Source of the DNA: Elephas maximus indicus
Taxonomy: Eukaryota > Chordata > Mammalia > Proboscidea > Elephantidae
Direction: 5' to 3'
Assembly: GCF_024166365.1 (NCBI RefSeq)
Contig: NC_064822.1
Span: 104,652,823 to 104,716,822 of the forward strand
DNA: 64,000 nt
Part shown: piece after piece, positions 10,506 to 22,189 of the stretch
How the letters are laid out: every line of letters starts with the position of its first letter
How positions within the stretch are numbered: the stretch's first letter is position 1
Position numbers and translations under genes: made by a program
Notes under the pieces: model-generated
Databases searched by the model: none
The model's input: only the letters and a program-made list of their open reading frames with translations
What the model was told of the DNA's origin: nothing

Positions 10506-13500
10506 GCCACTGGTATTCAGATACCAGCAGGGTCACCCATGGAGGACAGGTTTCAGCTGAGCTTCCAGACTAAGACAGACTAGGAAGAAGGACCCAGCAG
10601 TCTATTTCTGAAACGCATTAGCCAGTGAAAACCTTATGAATAGCAGCAAAACATTGTCTGATATGGTGCTGGAAGATGAGCCCCCCAGGTTGGAAGGCAC
10701 TCAAAAGATGACTGGGGAAGAGCTGCCTCCTCAAAGTAGAGTCGACCTTAATGACGTGGATGGAGTAAAGCTTTCGGGACCTTCATTTGCTGATGTGGCA
10801 CGACTCAAAATGAGAAGAAACAGCTGCAAACATCCATTAATAATCGGAACCTGGAATGTATGAAGTATGAATCTAGGAAAATTGGAAATCGTCAAAAATG
10901 AATTGGAACGCATAAACATTGATATCCTAGGCATTAGTGAGCTGAAATGGACTGATATTGGCCATTTTGAATTGGACAATCATATAGTCTACTATGCTGG
11001 GAATGACAACTCGAAGAGGAATGGTGTTGCATTCATCGTCAAAAAGAATGTTTCAAGATCTATCCTGAAGTACAACGCTGTCAGTGATAGGATAATATCC
11101 ATACGCCTACAAGGAAGACCAGTTAATACGACTATTATTCAAATTTACACACCAACTACTAGGGCCAAAGATGAAGAACTAGAAGATTTTTATCAGCTGC
11201 TGCAGTCTGAAATTGATCTAACATGCAATCAAGATGCATTGATAATTACTGGAGTTTGGAATGCGAAAGTTGGAAACAAAGAAGAAGGATCAGTAGTTGG
11301 AAAATATGGCCTTGGTGGTAGAAACAATAAAAAAAAAAAAATTTTTTTTTTTTTTAAACAATGCCGGAGATCAAATCATAGAATTTTGCAAGACCAACGA
11401 CTTCATTGCAAATACCTTCTTTCGCCAACATAAACGGCAACTATACACACGGACCTCGCCAGATGGAACACACAGAAATCAAATTGACTACATCCTTGGA
11501 AAGAGATGATGGAAAAGCTCAATATCATCAGTCAGAACAAGGCCAGGGGCCGACTGTGGAACAGACCATCAATTGCTCATATGCAAGTTCAAGCTGGAAC
11601 TGAAAAAAATCAGAGCAAGTCCACGAGAGCCAAAATATGACCTTGAATATATCCCACCTGAATTTAGAGACCAACTCAAGAATAGATTTGACGCATTGAA
11701 CACTAGTGACCGAAGACCAGACCAGTTGTGGAATGACATCAAGGACATCATCCATGAAGAAAGCAAGAGGTCACTGAAAAGACAGGAAAGAAAGAAAAGA
11801 CCAAGGTGGATGTCAGAGGAGACTCTGAAACTTGCTCTTGAGCGTCGAGCAGCTAAAGCAAAAGGAAGAATTGATGAAGTAAAAGAACTGAACAGAAGAT
11901 TTCAAAGGGCCTCTCAAGAAGACAAAGTAAAGTATTATAATGACATGTGCAAAGAGCTGGTGATGGAAAACCAAAAGGGAAGAACACGCTTGGCGTTTCT
12001 CAAGCTGAAAGAACTGAAGAAAAAAGCCTCGAGTTGCAATAGTGAAGGATTCCATGGGGAAAATATTAAATGATGCAGGAAGCATCAAAAGAAGATGGAA
12101 GGAATACACAGAGTCATTATACCAAAAAGAATTAGTTGATATTCAGCCATTTCAAGAGGTGGCATATGATCAGGAACCGATGGTACTGAAGGAAGAAGTC
12201 CAAGCTGCTCTGAAGGCATTGGCGAAAAACAAGGCTTCAGGAATTGATGGAATATCAAGTGAGATGTTTCAACAAACAGATGCAGCACTGGAGGTGCTCA
12301 CTTGTCTATGCCAAGAAATATGGAAGACAGCTTCCTGGCCAACTGATTGGAAGAGATCCATATTTACGCCTGTTCCCAAGAAAGGTGATCCAACCGAATG
12401 TGGAAATTATAGAACAATATCATTAATATCACTCGTGAGCAAAATTCTGCTGAAGATCATTCAAAAACGGCTGCAACAGTATATCGACAGGGAACTGCCA
12501 GAAATTCAGGCCAGTTTCAGAAGAGGATGTGGAACCAGGGATATCATTGCTGATGTCAGATGGATCCTGGCTGAAAGCAGAGAATACCAGAAGGATGTTT
12601 ACCTGTGTTTTATTGATTATGCAAAGGCATTTGACTGTGTGGATCATAACAAACTATGGATAACACTGCGAAGGATGGGAATTCCAGAACACTTCATTGT
12701 GCTCATGAGGAACCTTTACATAGATCAAGAGGCAGTTGTTTGGACAGAACAAGGGGATACTGATTGGTTTAAAGTCAGGAAAGGTGTGCGTCAGGGTTGT
12801 ATTCTTTCACCATACCTATTTAATCTGTATGCTGAACAAATAATCCGAGAAGCTGGACTATATGAAGAAGTACGGGGCATCAGGATTGGAGGAAGACTCA
12901 TTAACAAACTGCATTATGCAGATGACACAACCTTGCTTGCTGAAAGTGAAGAGGACTTGAAGCATTTACTAATGAAGATCAAAGACCACAGCCTTCAGTA
13001 TGGATTACACCTCAACATAAAGAAAACAAAAATCCTCACAACTGGACCAATGAACAACATCATGATAAACAGAGAAAAGATTGAAGTTGTCAAGGATTTC
13101 ATTTTACTTGGATCCAGGATGAACAGCCATGGAAGCAGCAGTCAAGAAAACAAAAGACGCATTGCATTGGGCAAATCTGCTGCAAAGGACCTCTTCAAAG
13201 TTTTGAAAAGCAAAGATGTCATCCTGAAGACTAAGGTGTGCCTGACCCAAGCCATGGTATTTTCGATTGCATCATATGCATGTGAAAGCTGAACAATGAA
13301 TAAGGAAGACCGAAGAAGGGTTGACGCCTTTGAATTGTGGTGCTGGAGAAGAATATTGAATATACCGTGGACTGCCAAAAGAACGAACAAATCTGTCTTA
13401 GAAGAAGTACAACCAGAATGCTCCTTAGAAGCAAGGATGGTGGGACTGCGTCTTACATACTTTGGACGTGTTGTCAGGAGGGATCAGTCCCTGGAGAAGG

Positions 13501-13695
13501 ACATCATGCTTGGCAGAGTACAGGGTCAGCAGAAAAGTGGAAGACCCTCAATGAGGTGGATTGACACAGTGGCTGCAACAATGAGCTCAAGCATAACAAC
13601 GATTGTAAGCATGGCACAGGACTGGGCAGTGTTTCGTTCTGTTGTGCATAGGGTCGCTATGAGTCAGAACCGACTAGACGGCACCTAACAACAAC
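10506..13695 (+). mobile_element. RTE (BovB-class) retrotransposon, copy E, nearly full length
   Basis: About 3.2 kb. It opens in the RTE leader at ccactggtattcagatacc (copy A extends a few tens of bases further 5') and closes in the typical RTE tail, gcacctaacaacaacaatac, at 13680-13699. Reading order is leader, endonuclease, linker, reverse transcriptase and C-terminal domain. It sits inside an LTR-like sequence and carries no later insertion except an A/T tract at 11329-11355. It is the best-preserved RTE in the window. Confidence 0.9.
10636..13688 (+). pseudogene. RTE endonuclease-reverse transcriptase ORF, broken
   Basis: The single RTE polyprotein nicks target DNA with an APE-type endonuclease and copies its RNA by target-primed reverse transcription. 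The endonuclease lies at about 10840-11500 (ILGISELKW, YTPTT and NQIDYILG blocks). The linker runs 11500-12030. The RT lies at about 12180-13100, with NKASGIDGIS, the YRTISLIS block, FIDYAKAFD (motif A), RQGCILSPYLFNLY (motif B) and HYADDTTLL (catalytic motif C). The C-terminal domain runs to the stop at 13686. It is broken by in-frame TGA codons at 10861, 11507 and 13290, a frameshift at the A13T14 tract (11329-11355) and another near 12018-12030. The usual GDxNA-type endonuclease block reads GVWNAKVG, so a catalytic aspartate seems lost. It is not functional. Confidence 0.88.
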
Positions 13696-13697
13696 AA

Positions 13698-13890
13698 TAC
13701 TTACCCGAGCAGGGCAGAGGCCTAGGGCCAGAGAGAGGTATGCCTGTGAGCACAGCTGAAAAGCAGCTGTCCTCATGTTCTGAGCCTGAACCGTAACCTG
13801 TTACTTCCCTAATAAACCCCATACTTGTGAGTACTGTCTGTGAGTTCTGTGTGGCCATTGCAATGAATTACAGAAGTAGAGAATGCCATG
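13698..13890 (+). mobile_element. LTR-like remnant, right part
   Basis: This contains a poly(A)-signal-like ctaataaacccc followed by gagttctgtgtggccattgc, the layout of an LTR R-U5 end. It is probably the continuation of 9960-10505, split by the RTE. Confidence 0.4.
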
Positions 13891-14557
13891 GGAGGTATGG
13901 TTGAGGTCTGAATTGGTAAAGATGGTGGAGAAGGAGGCATGTCTGACCTCTACCTCATAGGAATCAGCCTAAGACTGTTGATCTTGAGACTCCTTCCTCC
14001 TTGTGAAGTTAGAGGAGGTCAGACACCGCCCCCATGCCATTTTTACATATGGATTTGTTTATATAATTTACATGGATTACAAGATTGATTACATAGAAAG
14101 TTTACTAGTGTTTTCCATAATGATAAGCTCTACAACAATGATACCTTTAAGTTCCTCTTGAGCTCTGGATCCAGAACTCTCTACCTGCTAAATCTCTCCA
14201 CCTGTGTGTTCTGAAGTTATCCAAAATGCTCTACTGTAAAGCCAAAAACAATCTCACTTCGGTCTTACATTAAAAAAAAAAAAAAAAAAATTCCCCTCCT
14301 CCTCTGGTATTTCCTCTCATGATTATCAGTGTAGGCTCCCGAGACAGGAAATTCAGAGCCTTTTCATGTCCCTCACGCTCCATATGCAATTAGACACCAA
14401 TTTCTACTGATTTCTACACTGTGAGTACCTCTCCAATTTTGTCCCCCTCCTCTTCATATTGGGATTGCCTACAAACGATCCAAAATAGGAGGTTTACACA
14501 TTCCAAATTGGGTAATAGGGAATTGAGGCAGATTGGTGGTGTTCCAACCTCAAGCAT
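13891..14557. other. Unclassified intergenic DNA
   Basis: No gene found. There is a run of adenines at about 14272-14290. The surrounding sequence is pyrimidine-rich after 14290. Confidence 0.4.
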
Positions 14558-15016
14558 GTTGTTGTTGTTCTTAGGTGCAGTCGAGTCGATTATGACTCAC
14601 AGCGACCCTATGTATGATAGAACGAAACACTGCTCAGTCCTGCGCCATCCTCACAATCGTTGTTATGCTTGACCCAGTTGTTACAGCCACTGTATCAATC
14701 CATCTTGTTGAGGGACTTACTCTTTTTCGCTGACCTTCTACTTTACCAGGCGTGATGTCTTTTTCCAGGGACTGATCCCTTCTGATAACATGTCCAAACC
14801 CAGTGCCATCGAGTCGATTCCGACTCATAGCGACCCTGTAGGACAGGGTAGAACTGCCCCACAGAGTTTCCAAGGAGCGCCTGGCGGATTCAAACTGCCA
14901 GCCCTTTGGTTAGCAGCTGTAGCACTTAACCACTACGCCACCGGGGTTTCCGATAACATGTCCAAACACCATAATTCAAAGCCATCAATTCTTCTTCCGT
15001 CTTCCTTATTCATTCC
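14558..15016 (-). mobile_element. RTE 3' end, copy F, with internal deletion and nested AfroSINE
   Basis: It starts with the reversed RTE tail (gttgttgttgttcttaggtgc). After the AfroSINE at 14800-14951 the sequence jumps from tgtccaaac to accataattcaaag. This skips about 110 bases present in the other RTE copies. It ends near 15016. Confidence 0.8.
14800..14951 (-). mobile_element. AfroSINE with a perfect 16-bp target duplication
   Basis: Complete reverse-oriented AfroSINE, from cagtgccatcgagtcgattc to ccaccggggtttcc. The duplication gataacatgtccaaac lies at 14784-14799 and 14952-14967, both inside RTE copy F. This dates the SINE after that RTE. Confidence 0.93.
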
Positions 15017-15284
15017 CATGCTAGAGGGAACTAACTTTCTGAGGTCAAATTTGCTCAAATATTTGGATGGTTCTAATGGGCTTCCAGTTATGCAGGGACA
15101 TAATCTATGGCTCCACATCAGTACTTGGGGCCTTGTTTTAAACTGGGTCACTAGCCTAGATGCCTCTTTTTCTCAAGGTAATTTTATTTCAGGTCCTGGA
15201 GTCCTTTTCTGCCACTGGGCTGTTGTCAAGGACCTCTGGTGCACCCTGCCTAGATTCCCTACTATAGAAACTTAAGGATTTGGG

Positions 15285-16150
15285 TTGAAAGTTCTGGTCC
15301 TTTCCCACCCTGAGATCCTTATGCATATTGATTCACTTCCTACTCCAAATGTCCCTTGGATATCTAATAGGCATCTCAAACATGCCCAAAGCCAAATTCT
15401 AATCTCCCCACTCCTTATTGCTCTTAAACAGGCTCTTCTCAATATCTTCCTCATCTTAGTAAATAGCAACTCCATTTTTATAGTTGCTCAGGCCAAAAGC
15501 CTTGGAGTCATTCTTAACTCCTTCTTGTAACCCATATTCAATCCATCAGAAAATCCTATCCAGAATCTGGCCACTTCTCACCACTGCCATTGCCACCAAG
15601 TTGGCCTCTTGCCCAGATTACTGCAAATACCCTCTCAACCAGTTGTCCGCTTCTGTTCTTGCCTCCCTGCAGTCGACTCTGAGCACAGAAGCCGGAGTGA
15701 CCCTGTTAAAACAAAAGCCTAGTTCTTTCACATCTTTGCATAGAATCCTCCAATGACTTCCAATCTCACTTAGAGAAGAAGCCAGAGTCCTTTTGGCAGC
15801 CTATACAGACCTACACAACCTGACCCCCATCCTCTCTGATGTTATCTTCTGTTATTTTTTCCCCTCATACTGCTCCATTCTTTCCCCTCTGCCTGGGATG
15901 CTCTTCCCCTACATATCTACCTGGCTCAGTTCTTCCTTCAAATCAGAGAGGTCATTTTATTTTATTTTTGCCACATTACCTAAAATAGCCTTCTTCTTTG
16001 CTCTCTACCCTTCTTACTCTGCTTTATTTTTCTTCATACATAGCATCTGTTCCTCAAATGCAATATGAGCTCCTTGAGGGCCTTTATGTCATTCCTCAGC
16101 TCCTACTACAGTACCTAGTACATGCTAGGGGCCACATAAAACATGTGCTG
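15285..16150 (+). mobile_element. L2-type LINE remnant
   Basis: Pyrimidine-rich sequence with typical L2 3'-region phrases: gcctgggatgctcttcccc at about 15890, ccttcaaatcagag at 15940, and gagctccttgagggcc followed by cctagtacatgctagg at 16070-16125. The short ORFs inside are not convincing proteins. Confidence 0.65.
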
Positions 16151-16302
16151 CATAAAAGAAAGAAGAATATTACATAGAATGACTCAATTTTATAAGGGAA
16201 CTTAGAGATTCTGTTTTATTTTATAAATGGTGAAACCAGATTCATGCAGTCAGTTGTGCTATAACTAGAATCCAGATCTCCAGAATCACAATCTAGAATC
16301 TA

Positions 16303-16460
16303 ACCCACCCAATGCCGTCGAGTTGATTCCGACTCATAGCGACCCTATAGGCCAGAGTAGAACTGCCCCGTAGAGTTTCCAAGGAGCGCCTGGCGGATTT
16401 GAACTGCCATCCCTTTGGTTAGCAGCTATAGCACTTAACCACTACGCCACCAGGGTTTCC
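16303..16460 (-). mobile_element. AfroSINE with target duplication
   Basis: Reverse-oriented AfroSINE. The 12-bp duplication atctagaatcta lies at 16291-16302 and 16461-16472, within a local run of ctagaatc/ccagatctc words. Confidence 0.92.
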
Positions 16461-16639
16461 ATCTAGAATCTAGATCTCCAGAATCCTGATCTAGAACCCA
16501 GATCTCTGGAATCCTAATCCAGTGATCTCTTTATGGGGCTGTTTTAGAGCAGTCATTATCCTCACACTGCAGGTGAGGAAATTCACATGCAATACAGCTA
16601 AACAGGGCTTTGAACCAGTTCATTCCGGTTTGAACCCCT

Positions 16640-16860
16640 ACTGAGAATTTGCATTTCCACCGCAGATACACTGAATCAAAATCTACATTTTAACAAGATC
16701 CCTCAGTGATTCTTAACTAAATTTTGAGAAACACTGCTTTACTGGTGGTTCTCAGAATTGGTCCCTAACCAGGCACATTAGCATCGCCTGGGAACTTGTT
16801 AGAAATTCAATTTCTCAGCAGGGGTCTGAACCAGAACAAACAGGTTCAAAGCCCTGCAGG
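16640..16860. mobile_element. MER5-like DNA-transposon remnants, two abutting pieces
   Basis: One piece (16640-16740) ends in gattcttaac...ttgagaaacactg. The next begins ggttctcagaattggtcc and has cgcctgggaacttgttagaa. These are MER5/hAT-type end sequences. The same pair recurs at 24375-24775. Confidence 0.5.
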
Positions 16861-16899
16861 GAAATACCTGCCAAAGGTCACGCTATCGCTGAAACAGAA

Positions 16900-18020
16900 A
16901 CTAGAATTCCCAGTTCTAATGGCTCTGAGAGTTTACACTCTTGTCACTGAGGATTCAGTAAAGTCCTTCCTTCAACTTTTTGTTATTCTATGCTTTACTT
17001 TCCCTACCCACTACTGTATTTCTTTTTGTGTTTTATTTTGTCCTTGTCTCTAGAGGTCAGAATGATTTTGTTGCTTAGTAAGTATGTAACCACTGCTTTA
17101 CCAGATATCTGGACTTCATCTTGTTTGTTTTCCACAACAGTGTGCTTGGGGGTTAGGTTGTCTGGGCCCTGACACGAGGCCTTGAAAACCCCTCAATGCA
17201 ATCCTGCAAACCAGCTTCAAGCAAACAGGTTTCATAGTTTGTCAGGTGACCTAAATTCCAGGCTAGTTCCCCCTTCCCTCCTCCCCAAACAACTTTGGTT
17301 CAATATCAATAATTTCAGGCGGAGCAAAAGGGAAGAACAGCCTGAACTTAAAATTTGTTTCTTTGTTTAGAGCACAAGAATTCCTTCCTTCTCTTTTTCT
17401 TTTCCCACAGCACGTGAACCAGGCTTTGTCCCTTGGGTTTGGTACAAATAAACGGAGCTGCTGAGGGGAACAGGGTAAGCAAGTTTGATTTTGGTAGTTA
17501 CAGGCTGTTCTGAATAACCCATTTATTTACAAGGTCAGTGGGGACCACAAGTTACCAAAACAGAGAACTGTAATTTAAAATGAGGAAATCTGGATCCATC
17601 AGAAACATGCAAAGGCTTTTCAGGGTTTTTGTGGCTCATTTGCCTGATTCTACTGGAACAAAATTAGGCTGGAGGGTAAGGAAAAAGTACATGGACTAGA
17701 GGATCGAAATAGCAAAATGCTATAAAAATAGAGGCCTGTAAGTACAGGCCCACATCTGTTAGAACCATGTACCAGCCTCCTTCCTTCACCATGTCTCATA
17801 ACTGAGGGGCTTGGGAACCATTCCAGATTTGGGTAATTTGGGAAAATAAACATATAATTAAAGTTGTAGCTATAAAAGTGGTTCCAGTTCCATATTAATG
17901 TTTTCAGAGAGAGGACTGGTACAGAAATGAGGATCTTAAAGCCGACCTCCTTAGGGGAGGGGTAGGATCCCAGAGAGGAAGTCTGGACTGAAGATGCATG
18001 GGCCCTGTGTGTGAACTCAG
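16900..18020. other. Unclassified intergenic DNA
   Basis: No gene or clear repeat. Several short ORFs lack any family resemblance. Confidence 0.4.
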
Positions 18021-18021
18021 G

Positions 18022-18130
18022 TAAGTACTTAGTCCCATGAGCATCAGTTTCCTCTTCCATAAAACAGAGGTAACAATAGTTCCTACCTCATAGGATTATT
18101 GAGAAGAATTAATAAAGCATGCAAACTGCT
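18022..18130 (+). mobile_element. MIR SINE fragment
   Basis: The MIR core is recognisable: catcagtttcctcttccataaa, then ggtaacaatagttcctacc and ctcataggattattgag. Confidence 0.7.
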
Positions 18131-19243
18131 CAGTCCGGAGATGAAAGCCCAGAGTGGTAATACTGTACTAGTGGTGGAGGAGCTGGAGTGGAGGCAGATA
18201 GGGCAGTAAAGGACCTGGGGGCTTTTAGAACCCATGAGATATAAGGGCTGGAAAAGAACCATGAATGAATTGATGGGGATTGGAGGGGCTGGGAGGTAAC
18301 CACTGACCACTCATAGCCCTGAAAGGCCAAATCCGAGAAGTCAGGCTGGGCTTCTGAGCTTTGGTTGGCTGTGAGGAGAAGGTTCAGTCTGAAGCCAGGG
18401 AATGAACCTGGCTCTGAGACAAAAAGAGATCTTTTTATGCAAGGACCAAAAGAACTAAGAGAAATGGCCCGACTTGGGACTAGTGTGGAATTAGGGGCAG
18501 TAGTGTGCTGGTAAATGTTAACAACCAGCTGGGGGTGGGGAGCCCTAACTTGTAGAGTTCACCAATTTCTATGGTGTAACATCCACCATCTTTGCTGATT
18601 TCAAGTTATTATCACGATGTCAACTGGATTGCAAAATTCCTATAAGCTTAGCACTTGGCCCTAGCAGGCTCTAGTATGTGTTTGTGTACCAGTGAGTAGG
18701 GGGACTAACACAAAAGAATCATAAGGGGTTCTGATTAGAGGAGACGACCAGTGACTTGAAGTGGGAAGAAACAGAGAGGAACTAAGGAGTCTGAATGCTT
18801 GCAGCCAATTAAAGCAACCACCTGAGTAACATGAGACTATTTCACCCCCAAGTTCCTAACTGTGTATAATTTATGCACTGATATTGCCTAGTATTAGGTA
18901 CTATTGTCCTAATTATGTAGGAAAAAATAAATACTGGGTATACTTGCAAGTGGCTGGCTCTGTGTCCTGGGAGCAGAAGAAAGGGTACATAGAGAGATAC
19001 CCAGAAAATTGAAAGAATGTCCTGAGATTCACAGTCTCCAAGCAGGTCTACCCCTGCCCTGGCTGGTGGCAAGACATTACAGACACATGGAAAGAAAACT
19101 GTCAGGGACCTTCTGCTTTGGGCTGCCTGGGTGCTTTTTAGGTACATGAATAAATAAAATTATTAAATAAATATTTCTATAAATTGCGAAGATTTTCAAA
19201 CTCCAGGATACAGTTCATTTACTGGAATAATAATGTAGCTAAC
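18131..19243. other. Unclassified intergenic DNA
   Basis: No gene found. I recognise no repeat family with confidence. Confidence 0.4.
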
Positions 19244-19258
19244 CAAAGAATACGAGTA

Positions 19259-19414
19259 AAAAAAGCATTGCCGTTGAGTCAATTCCAACTCATAGTGACC
19301 TTGTAGGACAGAGTAGAACTGACCCATAGGGTTTCCAGGAGCAGTTGGTGGATTCAAACTGCTGACCTTTCTGTTAGCAGTCAAGTTCTTAACCACTGCA
19401 CCACCAGGGCTCCA
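19259..19414 (-). mobile_element. AfroSINE with imperfect target duplication
   Basis: Reverse-oriented AfroSINE, from attgccgttgagtcaattcc to ccaccagggctcca. Flanks are caaagaatacgagta (19244-19258) and caaagaatatgggta (19415-19429), 13 of 15 matching. Confidence 0.9.
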
Positions 19415-19429
19415 CAAAGAATATGGGTA

Positions 19430-20040
19430 GTTCCTTTTAATTTTCTGCAAGAGAATTATACCTGCTTATCTTAAATGGACAGGAGAGGAGGGTCAAGGGA
19501 ATGGTTATTAATTACAGGAAAGATTAGAAAGAGCTTGGGGAAGAAGGGTTAGCTATAGTGGAAATATAGGAGAAACACAACCTACTCAGTTGTTCCAGTT
19601 AGTCACTGTGAGAAAATGATTCAGAAGCATTGTAATTTTAGGGAATATAAAGCAGAGCAGGACAAGCCAGATGATATCTCAGTGGAGAGAAAATGTGAAA
19701 TCTCAGAGATGAAAGCCAATTTTCTCTGGTAATCCCCCAGAACGGGGCTAGCATTTCACACACAAAGTCCTGAAGAAAGGGAAGTAGACCAGAACACTCT
19801 GTTCAGATTAGGGAGGAAGAAAATTTCGAAAGAATTTTCAAGAATGTTATAAAGTTTGCAAATACTTGTAGGATAAAAAAAAAAAAAAAAGCAGTAAATA
19901 AAAGTTAAAGGATCAAAGGATTATTTTTCCCAGAAAAGGTTATCGAGAAGTCCTGCTCCCCTGTATTTACAGGCTGTAAAAAAAAACAAACTGCCTTAAA
20001 ATGTATACATTTAAAAAATGCTTATTGTAAAGGAAAAAAA
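19430..20040. other. Unclassified intergenic DNA
   Basis: AT-rich with adenine runs at about 19876-19890, 19979-19986 and 20032-20045. No gene. Confidence 0.4.
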
Positions 20041-20041
20041 A

Positions 20042-20178
20042 AAAACCATTGCCATTGAGTTGATTCCTGCTCATAGCAACCCTATAGGATAGGGTAGAGC
20101 TGCCCCATAGGGTTTCCAAGGAGCAGCTGGTGGCTTTGAACTGCCAACCTTTTGGTTAGCATCCACAGCTCACCATAG
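20042..20178 (-). mobile_element. AfroSINE, truncated head
   Basis: Reverse-oriented tail and body (ccattgccattgagttgatt to ccttttggttagcatcc). The reversed head is degenerate. Confidence 0.85.
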
Positions 20179-20519
20179 CTCTTAATATTGTAAAGAGGGT
20201 GGTTGAAATTAACTGTAAAGCGTCCTAACTCTCCCCTGGAGTTCTTAAAAGTAGGATAAATTCCCTTTTTTCTTGTTGGATTAGTAGTAGCCTTGCCTTC
20301 AGATAACAAATTCAATAAATGATTTTTCTAGGTCTTTTTTTTCCCTGTGAACCAGAGCCAGTACAGGCTGAGGAAGGCCCTAGAGGTAAAAAAGGCAACT
20401 GTCATTTTAGTCATTTGCTTTGGGTTCTACTTGTGGCATAGGGTAAATTATTTCCAGTCTCGGGACCTTAGTTCCCACAGTTCCATAATAAATACGTTTG
20501 TAAAAAACTTATTTTTGCC

Positions 20520-20945
20520 ATCAACAGATGAATAAACAAAATGTGGTATATCCATACAAAGGAATATTATTTAGCCATAAAGACAAATGAAAGTCTGATA
20601 CATGCTATGACACAGATAAACCTTGAAATATTATGCTGAATGAAATAACTCAGACACAAAAGGACAAATATTGTATGACCCCATTTATATGAAATATCTA
20701 GAATAGGCAAATGCACAGAGATAAAAGTTTATTAGTAGGTTACCAGGTGCTGGGGGTAGGGAGAATGGGGAGTTATTGCTGAAGGGGTTTTGGGTTTCTT
20801 TTTAGGGTGATGAAACACTTTTGGAAATGGGTATGGTGATGGTAGCTTAACATGTTAAATATGATTAATGTCACTGAATTATACACTTTAAAACAGCAGA
20901 CTTTTTGTTATATGTATTTCACCACAAAATTTTAAAAAACCACAA
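20520..20945 (+). mobile_element. Old L1 (L1M-type) 3' end
   Basis: The 3'-terminal L1 pattern is clear: tggaatatta-type phrase tttagccataaagac, gacaaatattgtatgacccc, ggtgatgaaacacttttgg, and gtcactgaattatacacttt before an A-rich end. A related copy lies at 46463-46862. Confidence 0.8.
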
Positions 20946-21807
20946 CACTTCTTTTTGAAGATTTTCCTAAGGCACTATTGGTGTAGAAAATACTTTGTTA
21001 CTATAAGTTGCTGTGTGAGCACATATATCATTATGACTCATAATATAACATGTAACATATAAATTCTTCAGTGTTACTAGTATCCTAGTACAGAAAACAG
21101 GAGTTAGACTGAAGAAACATAAGGTTAGCTTTAAGTTCAGTTTCATCTGAACTCTTTTTTCTCTTTACTAATGTTTTGTGGACATGCTGTTTGCAAATTC
21201 CCCTGAGCCAGAGTAGGTATGCAATACTTCTTCCCCTAAAGCTTTGTAAACTCCAGCAAAAGCCCCGGCTGTCAATATTTATCTAATATACTGATGATTC
21301 TTAGGAGGCTCTGACGGAATGAAGCATGTTCTCAGCTCTGCTGATTGTTACACAGCTCACATATAGGGCAGGAGCCTTGAGTAAGAGCATCACAGAAGCT
21401 AGGGCCAAGGAGGCCCTATAGGTGATCTTTATCTTGCACATGAGGAACCTGGGGCCAAAGGAGGAGAAATGCCCATCCAAAGTTACATAGCCAGCCAATG
21501 GCAAATCCCAGGGCTAGGTCCTCTGTCTCCTTGTGGATAACGCAACATGTTTTTAGTGAATTGTGGGGAGTTTCAGCTAGAAAGTAAGATAGGTTTCTGC
21601 CGTTCCTCACTCAGTAATTTTTAGACCCAGAAAGACCTGTCTGTTTACATTAAGGCTAAGTTTTTTAATGTCCACCAGGAAGGAGATTTTTCCCAAAAAT
21701 ATTCCAGCAGAGGGCAGCAAGCTTAAATGTGGATCCTAGAGCTTAAAATGGTTTTAAAATGAAAGAGGATGCCTTTTCATCTCTAATTTTGTCCACCACC
21801 ATTACCT
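20946..21807. other. Unclassified intergenic DNA
   Basis: No gene found and no repeat family recognised. Confidence 0.4.
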
Positions 21808-21814
21808 CCAACAA

Positions 21815-22012
21815 TAAACAGCTACCAATTTTATCTTAATGCTTTACTATGTGCCAGGCACTGTGTATATGCTGTGTGATATTTATCTCATTTAATCCTC
21901 CTAACAGTGTATCTACCTATGAGTTATGTTATCCCCATTTTACACACGAGGAGATTTAGAGATTAAGAATTTGCCCAAGGACCCACAGCTAGAAAACAAA
22001 AAAGCCAAAATC
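21815..22012 (-). mobile_element. MIR SINE
   Basis: The reverse MIR pattern is clear: ctttactatgtgccaggcac, atttaatcctcctaacag, ccccattttacacacgagg, ttgcccaaggacccacagct. Confidence 0.85.
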
Positions 22013-22189
22013 CAGACTGAGGTTATCAGAACTGCAAAGCCCTTAAAACATCTCATGGTTCCTCAGGGGCTGTCTGCTTGAGTATGAGGTGCCGCCTGGT
22101 GAGAGGAAGAAAAAGACGTTAATGAATCATACTAAAATGTAATCTAAAAACAAATTTTAAATTTTTATTTTTTTTTAATGTTTTTAAAA

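Noticed and set aside
15285-16068. Chain of hydrophobic frames suggesting a membrane protein
   Set aside because: The stretch is an L2 remnant. Pyrimidine-rich L2 sequence translates to L, S, F and P runs by composition.
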